DNA from: GCA-2705995 sp048267965
Lineage (GTDB): Bacteria > Bacteroidota > Bacteroidia > Flavobacteriales_G > Salibacteraceae
DNA: 64,000 bases
Assembly: GCA_048267965.1 (NCBI GenBank)
Contig: JBLWWK010000014.1
Span: forward strand, 9,954-73,953
Direction: 5' to 3'
Shown: piece after piece, positions 51,644 to 60,350 of the stretch
Numbering within the stretch: position 1 is the stretch's first letter
Layout of the letters: each line of letters opens with the position of its first letter
Program-made: the position numbers and the translations under genes
Notes under the pieces: generated by a model
The model's input: the letters and a program-made list of their open reading frames with translations, nothing else
Database searches by the model: none
Told to the model about the DNA's origin: nothing

Positions 51644-52485
51644 GAAACAACATTTAAAACCACCCCTGAAATCACGAGGGCAATTCCGGCAAAAGTTACC
51701 CAACCGTGGGTGATGTCGAAAAGCAAGAAATCCCAGCCTAACGCAAAGAAAATGCCTACATATTTTAAGCTAGCAATTTTATTGGCGGCTTCGCTTTGCC
51801 ACGCTTTGGTCATGTACACCTGAGCAATTTGGGTGAAAACACCCATTAATAACAGTAGGATCCAATCCCAGCCCATAGGTGTTTCCCAATAAAAGAAAGA
51901 GATAACTCCCATAACAGGTGTGGCAATCAGTGGGAAATACATAACCACTACCACCGGATGGTCGGTATCTTTTACCTTTCTAATCATGTTATACGCCAAG
52001 CCTGCAAACACAGCAGAAACCACACCAGCCACAAAATAGATGGTTTCTACTTCGTTATCGAAACCTTTAATTAAACCGATGCCCGCAAAACTCAGCGCGA
52101 AGAACAGCCACTGAATGGCTTTCATGCGTTCTTTCAGAATAAAGATAGCGAAGAATGCAGTAAATGCCGGACTCAGGTATTGAATGGTAACAGCTGTGGC
52201 AATGGGCAAGTTTTGCAGTGTATAAAAGAAAAGGGAAAGCGCGGTAACACCGAAAACACCTCTTAAAATTAAGTAGGTTTTGCTGTTTCCGAGCGGATTA
52301 ACTTTGGCTCTTTTTAAAATCACTAAGCTAAGCGCCAAAGAAACCAACGACCTAAAAAATACCAGTTCAGTTACAGGTAAATGTCCTAAAGCCTTTACGC
52401 AGAGTTGCATCAGCGAAAAAGCAAAAGACGAAATAAGCATGTATTTTACCCCGTTTTTCAAGCCGTGCAAAGGTGATAAAATCAT
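51622..52485 (-). CDS. DMT superfamily transporter (EamA)
   Basis: 287 residues, ten predicted helices in two EamA repeats. First repeat VKYMLISSFAFSLMQLCVKALGHLPVTELVFFRSLVSLALSLVIL, with TAVTIQYLSPAFTAFFAIFILKERM closing it; second repeat ends with AWQSEAANKIASLKYVGIFFALGWDFLLF. Such proteins export amino acids, nucleotides or other small metabolites; substrate not predictable. Divergent from gpsA. Confidence 0.88.
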   Translation of the reverse strand: MILSPLHGLKNGVKYMLISSFAFSLMQLCVKALGHLPVTELVFFRSLVSLALSLVILKRAKVNPLGNSKTYLILRGVFGVTALSLFFYTLQNLPIATAVTIQYLSPAFTAFFAIFILKERMKAIQWLFFALSFAGIGLIKGFDNEVETIYFVAGVVSAVFAGLAYNMIRKVKDTDHPVVVVMYFPLIATPVMGVISFFYWETPMGWDWILLLLMGVFTQIAQVYMTKAWQSEAANKIASLKYVGIFFALGWDFLLFDITHGWVTFAGIALVISGVVLNVVSKKSRSN

Positions 52486-52526
52486 TCAGTTTTTCGCTTA
52501 AAACAGAGAAGAACAAAACGGTTGCT

Positions 52527-52534
52527 TATCTTTG
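52527..52534 (+). promoter_or_regulatory. -7 promoter box of gpsA
   Basis: TATCTTTG, full match to TAnnTTTG, 29 nt before the TTG start at 52564. No convincing -33 element. Confidence 0.5.
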
Positions 52535-52563
52535 ATTTTGGTAACCAAAATTGAAAAATCACT

Positions 52564-53562
52564 TTGAGCAAGTTTCCTTCAGTAGTTGTAGTAGGAGGTG
52601 GAAGTTGGGCTTCTGCCATTGTTAAAATGTTGTCTGAAAATTTAGACGAGGTTAATTGGTGGATGAGAAACGAAGAGTCTGCCAATCATCTTCGTAAATA
52701 CAAGCACAACCCCAAATACCTGCAATCGGTTGAGTACGACATGAATAAAGTGAACGTGACCACCGATATTGAAGAGGTTGTTAAGAAGTGTGATCTAGTA
52801 ATTATGGCTACACCTTCTGCTTTTTTGAATACCATCTTCGAAGATTTCCCGATCGAATTAATGGAAGGGAAAACCATTTTCTCTGCCATTAAAGGGATTG
52901 TTCCTGAATACAACGCTATTCCTGCACGGTATTTTCACAAAACTTTTCGCGTGCCTTACGAGAGTATCGGAATAATTTCTGGTCCTTGCCATGCAGAAGA
53001 GGTGGCCTTAGAGCGGTTAAGCTATTTAACCTTGGCATGTAAAGACCAAGAAAAGGCTTCTATGATGGCAGAAATGTTGAGCTGTCGCTACATTAAAACC
53101 ACCGTTTCTGACGATTTATTCGGAACTGAGCTCAGCGCTGTATTAAAAAATATCTACGCTATTGCCAGCGGTATTTTCTCGGGCTTAGGGTACGGAGATA
53201 ACTTCCAAGCGGTATTGGTAAGTAACGCCATTCAAGAAATAGAAAACTTTAGTGATGCCGTAAATCCGCTACACAGAGATGTATTAACATCTGCTTATTT
53301 GGGTGATTTGCTGGTAACGGCTTATTCAAAATTCTCAAGAAACCGAACGTTTGGTTTCATGATTGGGAAAGGCTATTCGGTAAAAACCGCTCAGTTAGAA
53401 ATGGACATGATTGCCGAAGGCTACTACGCTGTGAAAAGCATTATGGAAATCAACAAGAAGTTTATGGTCGACTTACCCATTGTAGAAGCCGTTTACAACG
53501 TAATTTACGAAAAGATTTCACCCGTAGTTGAAATGCGCATCTTAGCCGATCGATTAAGCTAG
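52564..53562 (+). CDS. gpsA: Glycerol-3-phosphate dehydrogenase, NAD(P)+
   Basis: 332 residues from a TTG start (TTGAGCAAG), supported by the promoter box just upstream and by the N-terminus PSVVVVGGGSWASAIVKML, which is the GxGxxA NAD-binding loop of GpsA. Further family blocks: CDLVIMATPSAFL, SGPCHAEEVALERLSYL, the catalytic Lys in TELSAVLKNIYAIASG, and RNRTFGFMIGKG. Makes glycerol-3-phosphate for phospholipids. Ends with a 4-bp overlap of the convergent uvrC gene. Confidence 0.93.
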   Translation: MSKFPSVVVVGGGSWASAIVKMLSENLDEVNWWMRNEESANHLRKYKHNPKYLQSVEYDMNKVNVTTDIEEVVKKCDLVIMATPSAFLNTIFEDFPIELMEGKTIFSAIKGIVPEYNAIPARYFHKTFRVPYESIGIISGPCHAEEVALERLSYLTLACKDQEKASMMAEMLSCRYIKTTVSDDLFGTELSAVLKNIYAIASGIFSGLGYGDNFQAVLVSNAIQEIENFSDAVNPLHRDVLTSAYLGDLLVTAYSKFSRNRTFGFMIGKGYSVKTAQLEMDMIAEGYYAVKSIMEINKKFMVDLPIVEAVYNVIYEKISPVVEMRILADRLS

Positions 53563-55367
53563 TTTTCTTGTTGAAAATGTTGCTGAATAAGCTGTGCTTT
53601 GCTAAAACCAATCACAGCTTTTAAATCGTCAAAACTGGCTTCTTTCACTCTTTTTACAGATTTGAAGGAACGCAACAACTCTAAAGCTGTTTTTTCTCCA
53701 ATACCTTTGATGTTGTTCAATTCTGATTGAGTAGCCGCTTTGCTGCGCTTGTTTCTATGATGAGTAATTCCAAAGCGGTGCGCTTCGTTTCTTAATTGCT
53801 GAATAATCTTTAGCGATTCTGAGCGCTTGTCTAAATGCAATGGATACGGATCTCCTGGGTAATAGATTTCTTCGAGCTTTTTGGCAATCCCGATAATGTT
53901 AATTGTTCCGCGTAAACCTAATTGTTCTAGTGCTTTAAGTGCAGACCCTAGTTGTCCTTTACCACCATCGATTACGATAAGTTGTGGCAATGGCTGCTCT
54001 TCTTCTAGTAGGCGTTTATACCTTCTAAATACTACTTCTTCCATACTGGCGAAGTCATCGGGTCCTTCTACGGTTTTAATGTTGAAATGGCGATAGTCTT
54101 TTTTAGAGGGCTTGGCATTTTTAAAAACCACACAAGCTGCAACGGGGAAAGAACCTTGCATGTTAGAGTTATCGAAACACTCGATGTGGTAAGGGATTTC
54201 TTTCAGTTTTAAATCTTTTCGAAGTTGCTCAAGCACGCGGTTAACGTGTCGGTCTGGATCGGTTTTTTCAATATCTCGATGGCGTTCTTTCATGTAGTAT
54301 TTGCCATTTCGCATCGATAATTCGATCAGTTTTTTCTTATCGCCAATTTTGGGTTGATGAATTTCTACATTCGGAATTTCTAGTTCTACAGGCGTGGAAA
54401 CATAAATTTCACGAGACAAGCTTTCAAATTTTTGGCGAAGCTCGATAATGGCTCTTTCGAGCATTTCTGCTTTCGACTCTTCCAGTTTTTTCTTTAACTC
54501 TACGGTATGCGATTGAATAATAGCACCGTTATTAATTTTAAGGTAATTTACGTAGCCCGCGTTGAGGTCGGCAACAATAGAGAAAACATCAACATTGTGA
54601 ATTTTAGGATTTACAACGGTTGATTTAGCTTGATAATTTTCGAGTACATCAATTTTTTCTTTCATGTCTTGGGCTTGCTCAAACTGCAATTCAGCAGCGT
54701 ATTCGCCCATTAGATATTTACAGGTTTTAATTACTTGGGTAATGTTTCCCTTTATAATGTCTCTAATTTCTCGAATGCTGTTGTTATAGCTTTCTTCAGT
54801 TTGCAGTGCTTCACAAGGGCCTAAGCAGTTGCCAATTTGGTATTCTAAGCAAAGTCTAAATTTTCCTGCTTCGATGTTTTCTGAAGTTAGCTGCAAGTTG
54901 CAGGTTCTAACTTTGTAGAGCTTTTTAATAAGGTCGAGAATGGTTTTCATCATTTTTACAGACGCATAGGGACCGTAATATTCTGAGCCATCTTTTATAA
55001 TTCTACGGGTAGGAAAAACTCTAGGGAAACGTTCGTTTTTAATGCAAATCCATGGGTAGGTTTTGTCGTCTCGCAACTGAATGTTGTAGCGGGGCTGCAG
55101 CTTTTTAATCAAACTGTTTTCGAGAAGGAGGGCATCAAATTCGGTTTCTACGATGATAAATTCAATTTTCTCAATCTTTTTAACCAAAAGTGCGGTTTTG
55201 CGGTTTTCGTGTTGCTGCTTGTTAAAATACGAAGACACCCTGTTTTTAAGTACACGCGCTTTCCCAACGTAGAGAATTTTTCCGTCTTTATCGAAAAACT
55301 GATACACGCCTGGTTTCTTTGGTAAGTTTTCTAGTGTTTTCTGTATTTCGGGTTTACTCGATGCCAT
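53559..55367 (-). CDS. uvrC: UvrABC nucleotide excision repair endonuclease subunit C
   Basis: 602 residues. GIY-YIG nuclease domain at the start (KPGVYQFFDKDGKILYVGKARVLKNRVSSYF), the Cys-rich segment (CNLQLTSENIEAGKFRLCLEYQIGNCLGPC), UvrB-binding UVR domain (GEYAAELQFEQAQDMKEKIDVLE), RNase H-like endonuclease with HIECFDNSNMQGSFPVAACVVF and VIDGGKGQL, and a C-terminal HhH (LNNIKGIGEKTALELLRSFKSVKRVKEAS). Cuts DNA on both sides of a lesion. Stop-to-stop overlap with gpsA. Confidence 0.96.
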   Translation of the reverse strand: MASSKPEIQKTLENLPKKPGVYQFFDKDGKILYVGKARVLKNRVSSYFNKQQHENRKTALLVKKIEKIEFIIVETEFDALLLENSLIKKLQPRYNIQLRDDKTYPWICIKNERFPRVFPTRRIIKDGSEYYGPYASVKMMKTILDLIKKLYKVRTCNLQLTSENIEAGKFRLCLEYQIGNCLGPCEALQTEESYNNSIREIRDIIKGNITQVIKTCKYLMGEYAAELQFEQAQDMKEKIDVLENYQAKSTVVNPKIHNVDVFSIVADLNAGYVNYLKINNGAIIQSHTVELKKKLEESKAEMLERAIIELRQKFESLSREIYVSTPVELEIPNVEIHQPKIGDKKKLIELSMRNGKYYMKERHRDIEKTDPDRHVNRVLEQLRKDLKLKEIPYHIECFDNSNMQGSFPVAACVVFKNAKPSKKDYRHFNIKTVEGPDDFASMEEVVFRRYKRLLEEEQPLPQLIVIDGGKGQLGSALKALEQLGLRGTINIIGIAKKLEEIYYPGDPYPLHLDKRSESLKIIQQLRNEAHRFGITHHRNKRSKAATQSELNNIKGIGEKTALELLRSFKSVKRVKEASFDDLKAVIGFSKAQLIQQHFQQEN

Positions 55368-55479
55368 AAAAAAGTTGCTGCGTTAATTCGCTAAAAAAGG
55401 TTAAAATCAAACAATGTTTAACTTTGGTCGTTAAAAAGGTAAACAGTTTTGTTAATCGCTGTAAAACGAATAGGTTCAA

Positions 55480-56376
55480 ATGTCTAAATATTCGATAAAA
55501 GATTTAGAAAATTTATCGGGAGTTAAAGCTCACACCATCCGGATTTGGGAAAAACGATACGGTTTATTGGTTCCTGAAAGAACCGATACAAATATCCGGT
55601 ATTATAGCGATGCGCAATTAAAAAGATTGTTGAATGTTTCGTTAATGCTGGGATTTGGATATAAAATCTCGAAAATTAGTTCGTTATCAGAAGACGAGTT
55701 AAACCACGCTATAAAAGACCATTTGGTAAATGGTGCTCCTTTTGAGAAAGACCAAGATTTTATTGTAAACAAGATCAATGGGCTTATTGTGTCTATGATC
55801 GAGTTAAACGAAGAGAAATTTAATCAGATATTTGCTACTTCTGTTGTTAAGCGCGGGTTTGAAGAAACCATTCTTAAGGTGGTTTATCCTTTTTTAGAGA
55901 AGGTGGGCATTATGTGGACCATCGATGAGTTAAATCCTGCACAAGAGCATTTTATTAGCAATCTAATTCGTCAGAAAATTATTGTAGCCATAGATCAGCT
56001 AGCGCCTCCTATTCATCCGAAAGCAACATTTGTGCTCTATTTACCAGAAAGTGAAATGCATGAGCTAGGCCTGTTATTGGCCAATTACTTTTTGAAAAAG
56101 CGGGGTTACAAAACCGTTTATTTAGGTCAAGACGTGCCATTTGCTGATGTTGAAAAAGTGGTAAGTATTTGTCATCCAGAGGGTATTTTAACCTTTTCTG
56201 TGGTAGGAGCCAAAGACTTCGACTTACTGAAATACATTCAAAAAGCAGGAAATTCTTTTTCTAAGCAAAAAATTTATTTGGCCGGATCTGTTAAGAAGAT
56301 TGAGAACCAAGAAATTCCTAAAAACGTAGAGCTGCTCACGTCTGTAGAGCAATTTGTGTCTACTATTTCTGAGTAA
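55480..56376 (+). CDS. CarH/LitR-type B12-dependent photoreceptor and MerR repressor
   Basis: 298 residues. N-terminal MerR DNA-binding domain (YSIKDLENLSGVKAHTIRIWEKRYGLLVPERTDTNIRYYSDAQLKRLLNV, 4-53), a helical B12-capping region containing the CarH signature W-x9-E-H (Trp146, Glu156, His157), and a cobalamin-binding Rossmann domain with E-x-H-x-x-G (Glu192, His194, Gly197) followed by KRGYKTVYLGQDVPFADV. Family members bind adenosylcobalamin in the dark, form tetramers on the operator and fall apart on illumination. The histidine that follows the Trp in Thermus CarH (His132 there) is Thr147 here. Heads the carotenoid cluster; its probable operators lie right after it. Confidence 0.88.
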   Translation: MSKYSIKDLENLSGVKAHTIRIWEKRYGLLVPERTDTNIRYYSDAQLKRLLNVSLMLGFGYKISKISSLSEDELNHAIKDHLVNGAPFEKDQDFIVNKINGLIVSMIELNEEKFNQIFATSVVKRGFEETILKVVYPFLEKVGIMWTIDELNPAQEHFISNLIRQKIIVAIDQLAPPIHPKATFVLYLPESEMHELGLLLANYFLKKRGYKTVYLGQDVPFADVEKVVSICHPEGILTFSVVGAKDFDLLKYIQKAGNSFSKQKIYLAGSVKKIENQEIPKNVELLTSVEQFVSTISE

Positions 56377-56418
56377 AAAAAGTAGAAAACGGAGCGGTTT
56401 TGTGTTCCTACCGACAAG

Positions 56419-56453
56419 TTTGTTTAATAATATGTCGTTAATAATTAAACAAA
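56419..56453. promoter_or_regulatory. Candidate CarH operator, pair 1
   Basis: TTTGTTTAAT (56419-56428) and its exact complement ATTAAACAAA (56444-56453) are separated by 15 bp, 25 bp centre to centre. Lies between the CarH-type gene and the sigma factor gene, just upstream of the promoter. Confidence 0.65.
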
Positions 56454-56454
56454 A

Positions 56455-56487
56455 TTTGGTGGTGTGAGTTTTATTCCTGTAAATTTG
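56455..56487 (+). promoter_or_regulatory. Promoter of the sigma factor-carotenoid operon
   Basis: TTTG at 56455-56458, 21-nt spacer, TAAATTTG at 56480-56487: full match to the Bacteroidota consensus. The -7 box shares TTTG with the left arm of the second inverted repeat, so repressor and polymerase could not bind together. Start codon at 56523. Confidence 0.75.
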
Positions 56488-56517
56488 TTTAGTCTTAAAA
56501 CAAAATAGTTAAACAAA
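56484..56517. promoter_or_regulatory. Candidate CarH operator, pair 2
   Basis: TTTGTTTAGT (56484-56493) and GTTAAACAAA (56508-56517) form an 8-of-10 inverted repeat with nearly the same spacing (24 bp) as pair 1; an extra AAAACAAAAT (56497-56506) lies inside. Covers the -7 box and the transcription start. Confidence 0.6.
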
Positions 56518-56522
56518 ACGAT

Positions 56523-57029
56523 ATGCCCCAATCAGATTTTCAAAGCGAGTTAGTTTCTCTAAGAAGAACGCTCGGCTACTTTGCTCTTCAACTCACATCG
56601 AATAATGATGATGCAGAAGACTTGCTGCAAGAAACGATGGTGAAGGCCATTACTTACAAAGACAAGTTTCGAGAAAAAACAAACCTGAAAGCGTGGTTGT
56701 ACACGATTATGAAAAACACTTTCATAAACAACTATCGCAGAGCAGTTAAGGCCAATACAATAATGGATAAAACCGAAGATTTGTATTACCTTAATAAAGC
56801 GAAAAAAGAAGATAGCGCTGCTCCCGAAACGCGTTATAATCTGAAACAAATTAAAAAGGTAGTTGCGGCTTTAGAAGACGATTATCGAGTGCCTTTTTTA
56901 ATGCATTTCGAAGGCTACAAATACAAAGAGATTGCAGACGATTTAAACTTGCCAATTGGTACAGTGAAGAGTAGAATCTTTTTGGCAAGAAGAAAATTAA
57001 TGGAACAATTAGAAGATTACCGCTATTGA
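56523..57029 (+). CDS. RNA polymerase sigma factor, ECF type
   Basis: 168 residues. Region 2 (ALQLTSNNDDAEDLLQETMVKAITYKDKFREKTNLKAWLYTIMKNTFINNYRR, about 20-73) and region 4 (VAALEDDYRVPFLMHFEGYKYKEIADDLNLPIGTVKSRIFLARRKLMEQLEDY, about 112-165). Same place and kind as LitS/CarQ-type sigma factors in light-induced carotenoid clusters. Its stop overlaps the crtI start (TTGA), so it is co-translated with carotenoid enzymes. No anti-sigma gene is present, which fits control by the repressor alone. Confidence 0.9.
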   Translation: MPQSDFQSELVSLRRTLGYFALQLTSNNDDAEDLLQETMVKAITYKDKFREKTNLKAWLYTIMKNTFINNYRRAVKANTIMDKTEDLYYLNKAKKEDSAAPETRYNLKQIKKVVAALEDDYRVPFLMHFEGYKYKEIADDLNLPIGTVKSRIFLARRKLMEQLEDYRY

Positions 57030-58498
57030 AAACTGCTATTGTAATAGGGTCTGGTTTTGCAGGTTTGTCTGCTGCAGCTAGCTTAGCTCAAAAAGGTTAC
57101 GAGGTAACTGTTTTAGAGAAAAACAGTCAAGCTGGCGGTAGAGCAAGACAATTTAAAGAAAACGGTTTTGTTTTCGACATGGGACCCAGTTGGTACTGGA
57201 TGCCCGATGTTTTCGAAAAATACTTTGCCCAATTCGGCAAAAAGGTGTCAGATTTTTACCAGTTAGATCGGTTAGATCCCTCTTACCAAGTGGTCTACAC
57301 AATGGAAGACACCTTACAAATCCCTGCTCAATTAGAGCCTCTTTACCAACTCTTCGAAAAAGAAGAACCAGGGAGTTCACAGTTTTTAAAGAAATTTTTG
57401 AAAGATGCCGCTTATAAATACGAAGTAGGCATGAATAGCTTGGTGTACAAACCGAGCCGCTCGTTGCTCGAATTTGCTGATTTGCGATTACTCAGTGGAA
57501 TTTTAAAAATGGATGTTTTTTCGTCTATTTCTTCTGGAATTCGTAAAAACCTAAAGAGCGATAAACTGATTCAGTTATTAGAGTTTCCGGTTTTGTTTTT
57601 AGGCGCTAAACCAGAGAAAACTCCTGCACTTTACAGCCTGATGAACTATGCAGATTTAGCCTTAGGCACTTGGTATCCGCAAGGAGGCATGCATAAAATT
57701 ATAGAAGCTATGGTATCCATTGCCGAAGAGCAGGGAGTAACCATTGAGCTGAATGCAAATGTGGATAAAATCGAGGTTGAGAATGGCGTTGCCAAAGGTG
57801 TTCGAGTAAACGGCACACTAAAAACGGCAGATGTTGTGGTAGCAGGAGCCGATTACCACCACGTTGAAACCCAACTACTCGAAAAGAAATACCGCAATTA
57901 TTCTGAAGATTATTGGGATAAACGCGTTATGGCTCCTTCGTCTTTGCTCTTTTACTTAGGAGTAGATAGAGAAATTCCCAAGTTGTTGCACCACAACTTA
58001 TTTTTCGATGAGCCTTTTGGTCCGCATGCAGAAGAGATATATGAAAATCCGAAATGGCCATCTAAACCGTTGTTTTATGCTTCGGTTCCTTCAAAAACCG
58101 ATAAAACAGTAGCACCAGCCGGCAAAGAGAATTTGTTTTTGCTAGTGCCAGTGGCGCCAGATTTAAAAGATACAGAAGAGATTAGAGAAAAATATTACCA
58201 CCAAATAATGGATCGGTTAGAAAAGTATACGGGCGTTACGATACGAGATAAAGTAGTGTACAAACGCTCTTTTGCTCATGCCGATTTTATATCAGACTAT
58301 AATGCCTTTAAAGGCAACGCTTACGGTTTAGCCAATACCCTAAAGCAAACGGCTATTCTAAAACCATCACTTAAAAATAAAAAAGTAAGCAACGTTTATT
58401 ACACAGGGCAACTTACAGTTCCTGGTCCAGGTGTTCCCCCAAGCATTATTTCTGGGCAAGTAGTGGCGCGCGAAATAGTTAACGATCAAAAAATATAA
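57026..58498 (+). CDS. crtI: Phytoene desaturase
   Basis: 490 residues from a TTG start overlapping the sigma factor stop. N-terminal FAD-binding motif AIVIGSGFAGLSAAASLAQKGYEVTVLEKNSQAGGRARQFKENGFVFDMGPSWYWMPDVFEKYF; C-terminal CrtI signature NVYYTGQLTVPGPGVPPSIISGQVVAREI. Desaturates phytoene, typically to lycopene. Followed 3 bp later by crtB. Confidence 0.95.
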   Translation: MKTAIVIGSGFAGLSAAASLAQKGYEVTVLEKNSQAGGRARQFKENGFVFDMGPSWYWMPDVFEKYFAQFGKKVSDFYQLDRLDPSYQVVYTMEDTLQIPAQLEPLYQLFEKEEPGSSQFLKKFLKDAAYKYEVGMNSLVYKPSRSLLEFADLRLLSGILKMDVFSSISSGIRKNLKSDKLIQLLEFPVLFLGAKPEKTPALYSLMNYADLALGTWYPQGGMHKIIEAMVSIAEEQGVTIELNANVDKIEVENGVAKGVRVNGTLKTADVVVAGADYHHVETQLLEKKYRNYSEDYWDKRVMAPSSLLFYLGVDREIPKLLHHNLFFDEPFGPHAEEIYENPKWPSKPLFYASVPSKTDKTVAPAGKENLFLLVPVAPDLKDTEEIREKYYHQIMDRLEKYTGVTIRDKVVYKRSFAHADFISDYNAFKGNAYGLANTLKQTAILKPSLKNKKVSNVYYTGQLTVPGPGVPPSIISGQVVAREIVNDQKI

Positions 58499-58501
58499 TC
58501 C

Positions 58502-59341
58502 ATGAAAGCTCTATTCGACAAAGTTGGTTTGAAGTGTTCGCGTATGGTAACTCAGCAGTACAGCACTTCGTTTTCGTTAGGAATTTTCTTTCTTTCAAAA
58601 CAGATGCACGATCCCATCTACAGCATCTATGGTTTTGTGAGATTTGCCGATGAAATTGTAGATACTTTTCACGATTTCGACAAGAAAGAGCTTTTAAACG
58701 ATTTTAGAAAAGACACTTACAAAGCCATTGACCAAGGTATTAGCCTGAACCCAATTCTTAACAGCTTTCAAGCGGTGGTTAACGAATACCAAATTGATAA
58801 AGAGTTGATAGAAACCTTTCTGCACTCTATGGAGATGGATTTGTTTAGAAGCACGTATAGCCAAGAGAACTACGAAGAGTATATTTTGGGTTCTGCAGAA
58901 GTAGTAGGTTTAATGTGTTTGAAGGTATTTGTAAACGGAGACCAAAAGCAATACGAAGCGCTTAAACCGTATGCTATGAAATTGGGTTCGGCCTTTCAGA
59001 AAATTAATTTCTTACGAGACTTGCATGCCGATTATATCAAGTTGGGAAGAACGTATTTTCCAGGTACGAACATCGACCATTTCGATGAAGAAACTAAAAA
59101 AGCCATAGAAGCAGATATAGAAGCCGACTTTAAAGAAGGTTTTCACGGAATTCTCAATTTACCGAAAGAAGCAAAATTCGGAGTTTACATTGCTTACGTT
59201 TATTTCTATGCGTTGCTCAAGAAAATACAGAACACACCGTCTAATATTATTTTACACCAACGCGTAAGAATTAGCAACCAAAGAAAAATTGCGTTGTTAT
59301 TACAATCGTATTTCAAGTACAATTTAAAAGCAATTGCGTAA
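58502..59341 (+). CDS. crtB: Phytoene synthase
   Basis: 279 residues. Squalene/phytoene synthase family with both aspartate-rich sites: YGFVRFADEIVDTFHDFD (about 43-60) and KINFLRDLHADYIKLGRTYFP (about 161-181). SYSTSF-like N-terminus (QQYSTSFSLGIFFLS). Condenses two geranylgeranyl diphosphates into phytoene for CrtI. No lycopene cyclase or crtE is in the window, so the final carotenoid is unknown. Confidence 0.95.
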   Translation: MKALFDKVGLKCSRMVTQQYSTSFSLGIFFLSKQMHDPIYSIYGFVRFADEIVDTFHDFDKKELLNDFRKDTYKAIDQGISLNPILNSFQAVVNEYQIDKELIETFLHSMEMDLFRSTYSQENYEEYILGSAEVVGLMCLKVFVNGDQKQYEALKPYAMKLGSAFQKINFLRDLHADYIKLGRTYFPGTNIDHFDEETKKAIEADIEADFKEGFHGILNLPKEAKFGVYIAYVYFYALLKKIQNTPSNIILHQRVRISNQRKIALLLQSYFKYNLKAIA

Positions 59342-59412
59342 GTAGTTTCAGTGAAGATGAAACCAAGTGTGGAGAAGTTTTCTCAACTTTGCACTTGATT
59401 TAAGCAAACATT

Positions 59413-59937
59413 ATGGCCGAACAAGTAATTTTGGTAGACGAGCAAGATAATCCGGTAGGAACCATGGAAAAGATGGAAGCCCACCGCAAAGGCTTGTTAC
59501 ATAGAGCATTTTCAATTTTTATTTTTAACGATAAAGACGAAATGCTTATTCACCAAAGAGCTCATTCGAAGTATCACTCAGGCGGTTTGTGGACCAACGC
59601 ATGTTGTAGCCACCCGAGAGAAGGAGAAACTGTTTTAGAAGCAGGCCATAGAAGATTGCAAGAGGAAATGGGTTTTGATACAGAGCTGAAAGAGATTTTT
59701 CAGTTTACTTACAAAGCAGCCCTAGATAACGAACTTACAGAGCACGAATTCGACCATGTTTTGGTGGGTAAATTTAATGATGCGCCCAATCTAAATCCCG
59801 AAGAAGTTGCTAGCTACAAGTATGTAAGTTTAGAAGAGATAAGAAACGAGTTAATAGAAAAGCCAGAAAAATATACCGAGTGGTTTAAAATTGCTTTCGA
59901 GCAAGTTGAAAAACATAACTCAGAAAAAGCCGCTTAA
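59413..59937 (+). CDS. idi: Isopentenyl-diphosphate delta-isomerase, type I
   Basis: 174 residues. Nudix-fold Idi: VDEQDNPVGTMEKMEAHRKGLLHRAFSIFIFNDKDEMLIHQRAHSKYHSGGLWTNACCSHPREGETVLEAGHRRLQEEMGFD holds the catalytic Cys (TNACCSHP) and Glu, with EHEFDHVLVG the second Glu site. Balances IPP and DMAPP for carotenoid synthesis. 71 bp after crtB; an imperfect CAAGTG...CACTTG inverted repeat is in that gap. GGTAGGAACC at 59454 encodes Val-Gly-Thr. Confidence 0.95.
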   Translation: MAEQVILVDEQDNPVGTMEKMEAHRKGLLHRAFSIFIFNDKDEMLIHQRAHSKYHSGGLWTNACCSHPREGETVLEAGHRRLQEEMGFDTELKEIFQFTYKAALDNELTEHEFDHVLVGKFNDAPNLNPEEVASYKYVSLEEIRNELIEKPEKYTEWFKIAFEQVEKHNSEKAA

Positions 59938-59939
59938 TT

Positions 59940-60350
59940 TTGAAAGTTACTGTAAACCGAAAAGCACATTTTAACGCTGCGCACCGCCTGCACAATCCTG
60001 ATTGGTCTGCAGAAAAAAACCAAGAAGTATTTGGCAAGTGTAATAACCCCAATTACCACGGTCATAATTACGATTTAATTGTAGCAGTAACGGGCAAAAT
60101 TGATCCCGAAACGGGATATGTGCTAGACGTAAAAGTGCTTAAAGACATAATAAAAAGCGAGGTTGAAGAACCTTTCGATCATAAAAACCTGAACCTAGAC
60201 ACCGAAGAATTTAAGGCGCTCAATCCTACAGCAGAAAACATTGCTGTGGTAATTTGGAACAAATTAAGAGCGAAAATCAATCCATCATTAGAATTAAAAG
60301 TAACCTTGTATGAAACCCCTAGAAACTTCGTTGAATACAGCGGTGATTAA
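59940..60350 (+). CDS. 6-pyruvoyltetrahydropterin synthase / 6-carboxytetrahydropterin synthase (QueD) family
   Basis: 136 residues from a TTG start 2 bp after the idi stop. Zinc ligands in KAHFNAAHRLH and NYHGHNYDLIV, catalytic Cys in FGKCNNPNYHGH, and FDHKNLNLD with a late Glu in TLYETPRNF. Acts on 7,8-dihydroneopterin triphosphate, the product of the FolE encoded next, to make a pterin or queuosine precursor. The FolE coding region begins inside its last 41 bp. Confidence 0.9.
   Translation: MKVTVNRKAHFNAAHRLHNPDWSAEKNQEVFGKCNNPNYHGHNYDLIVAVTGKIDPETGYVLDVKVLKDIIKSEVEEPFDHKNLNLDTEEFKALNPTAENIAVVIWNKLRAKINPSLELKVTLYETPRNFVEYSGD

Noticed and set aside
55423..55451. Promoter for the CarH-type gene (TTTG at 55423, CAGTTTTG at 55444)
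   Set aside because: The -7 box misses the first T of TAnnTTTG and other spacings are possible; too weak to list as a feature.
59342..59412. Possible terminator or operator between crtB and idi
   Set aside because: The CAAGTG...CACTTG inverted repeat is imperfect in the middle and has no T tract; no TAnnTTTG box follows, so no functional call is made.
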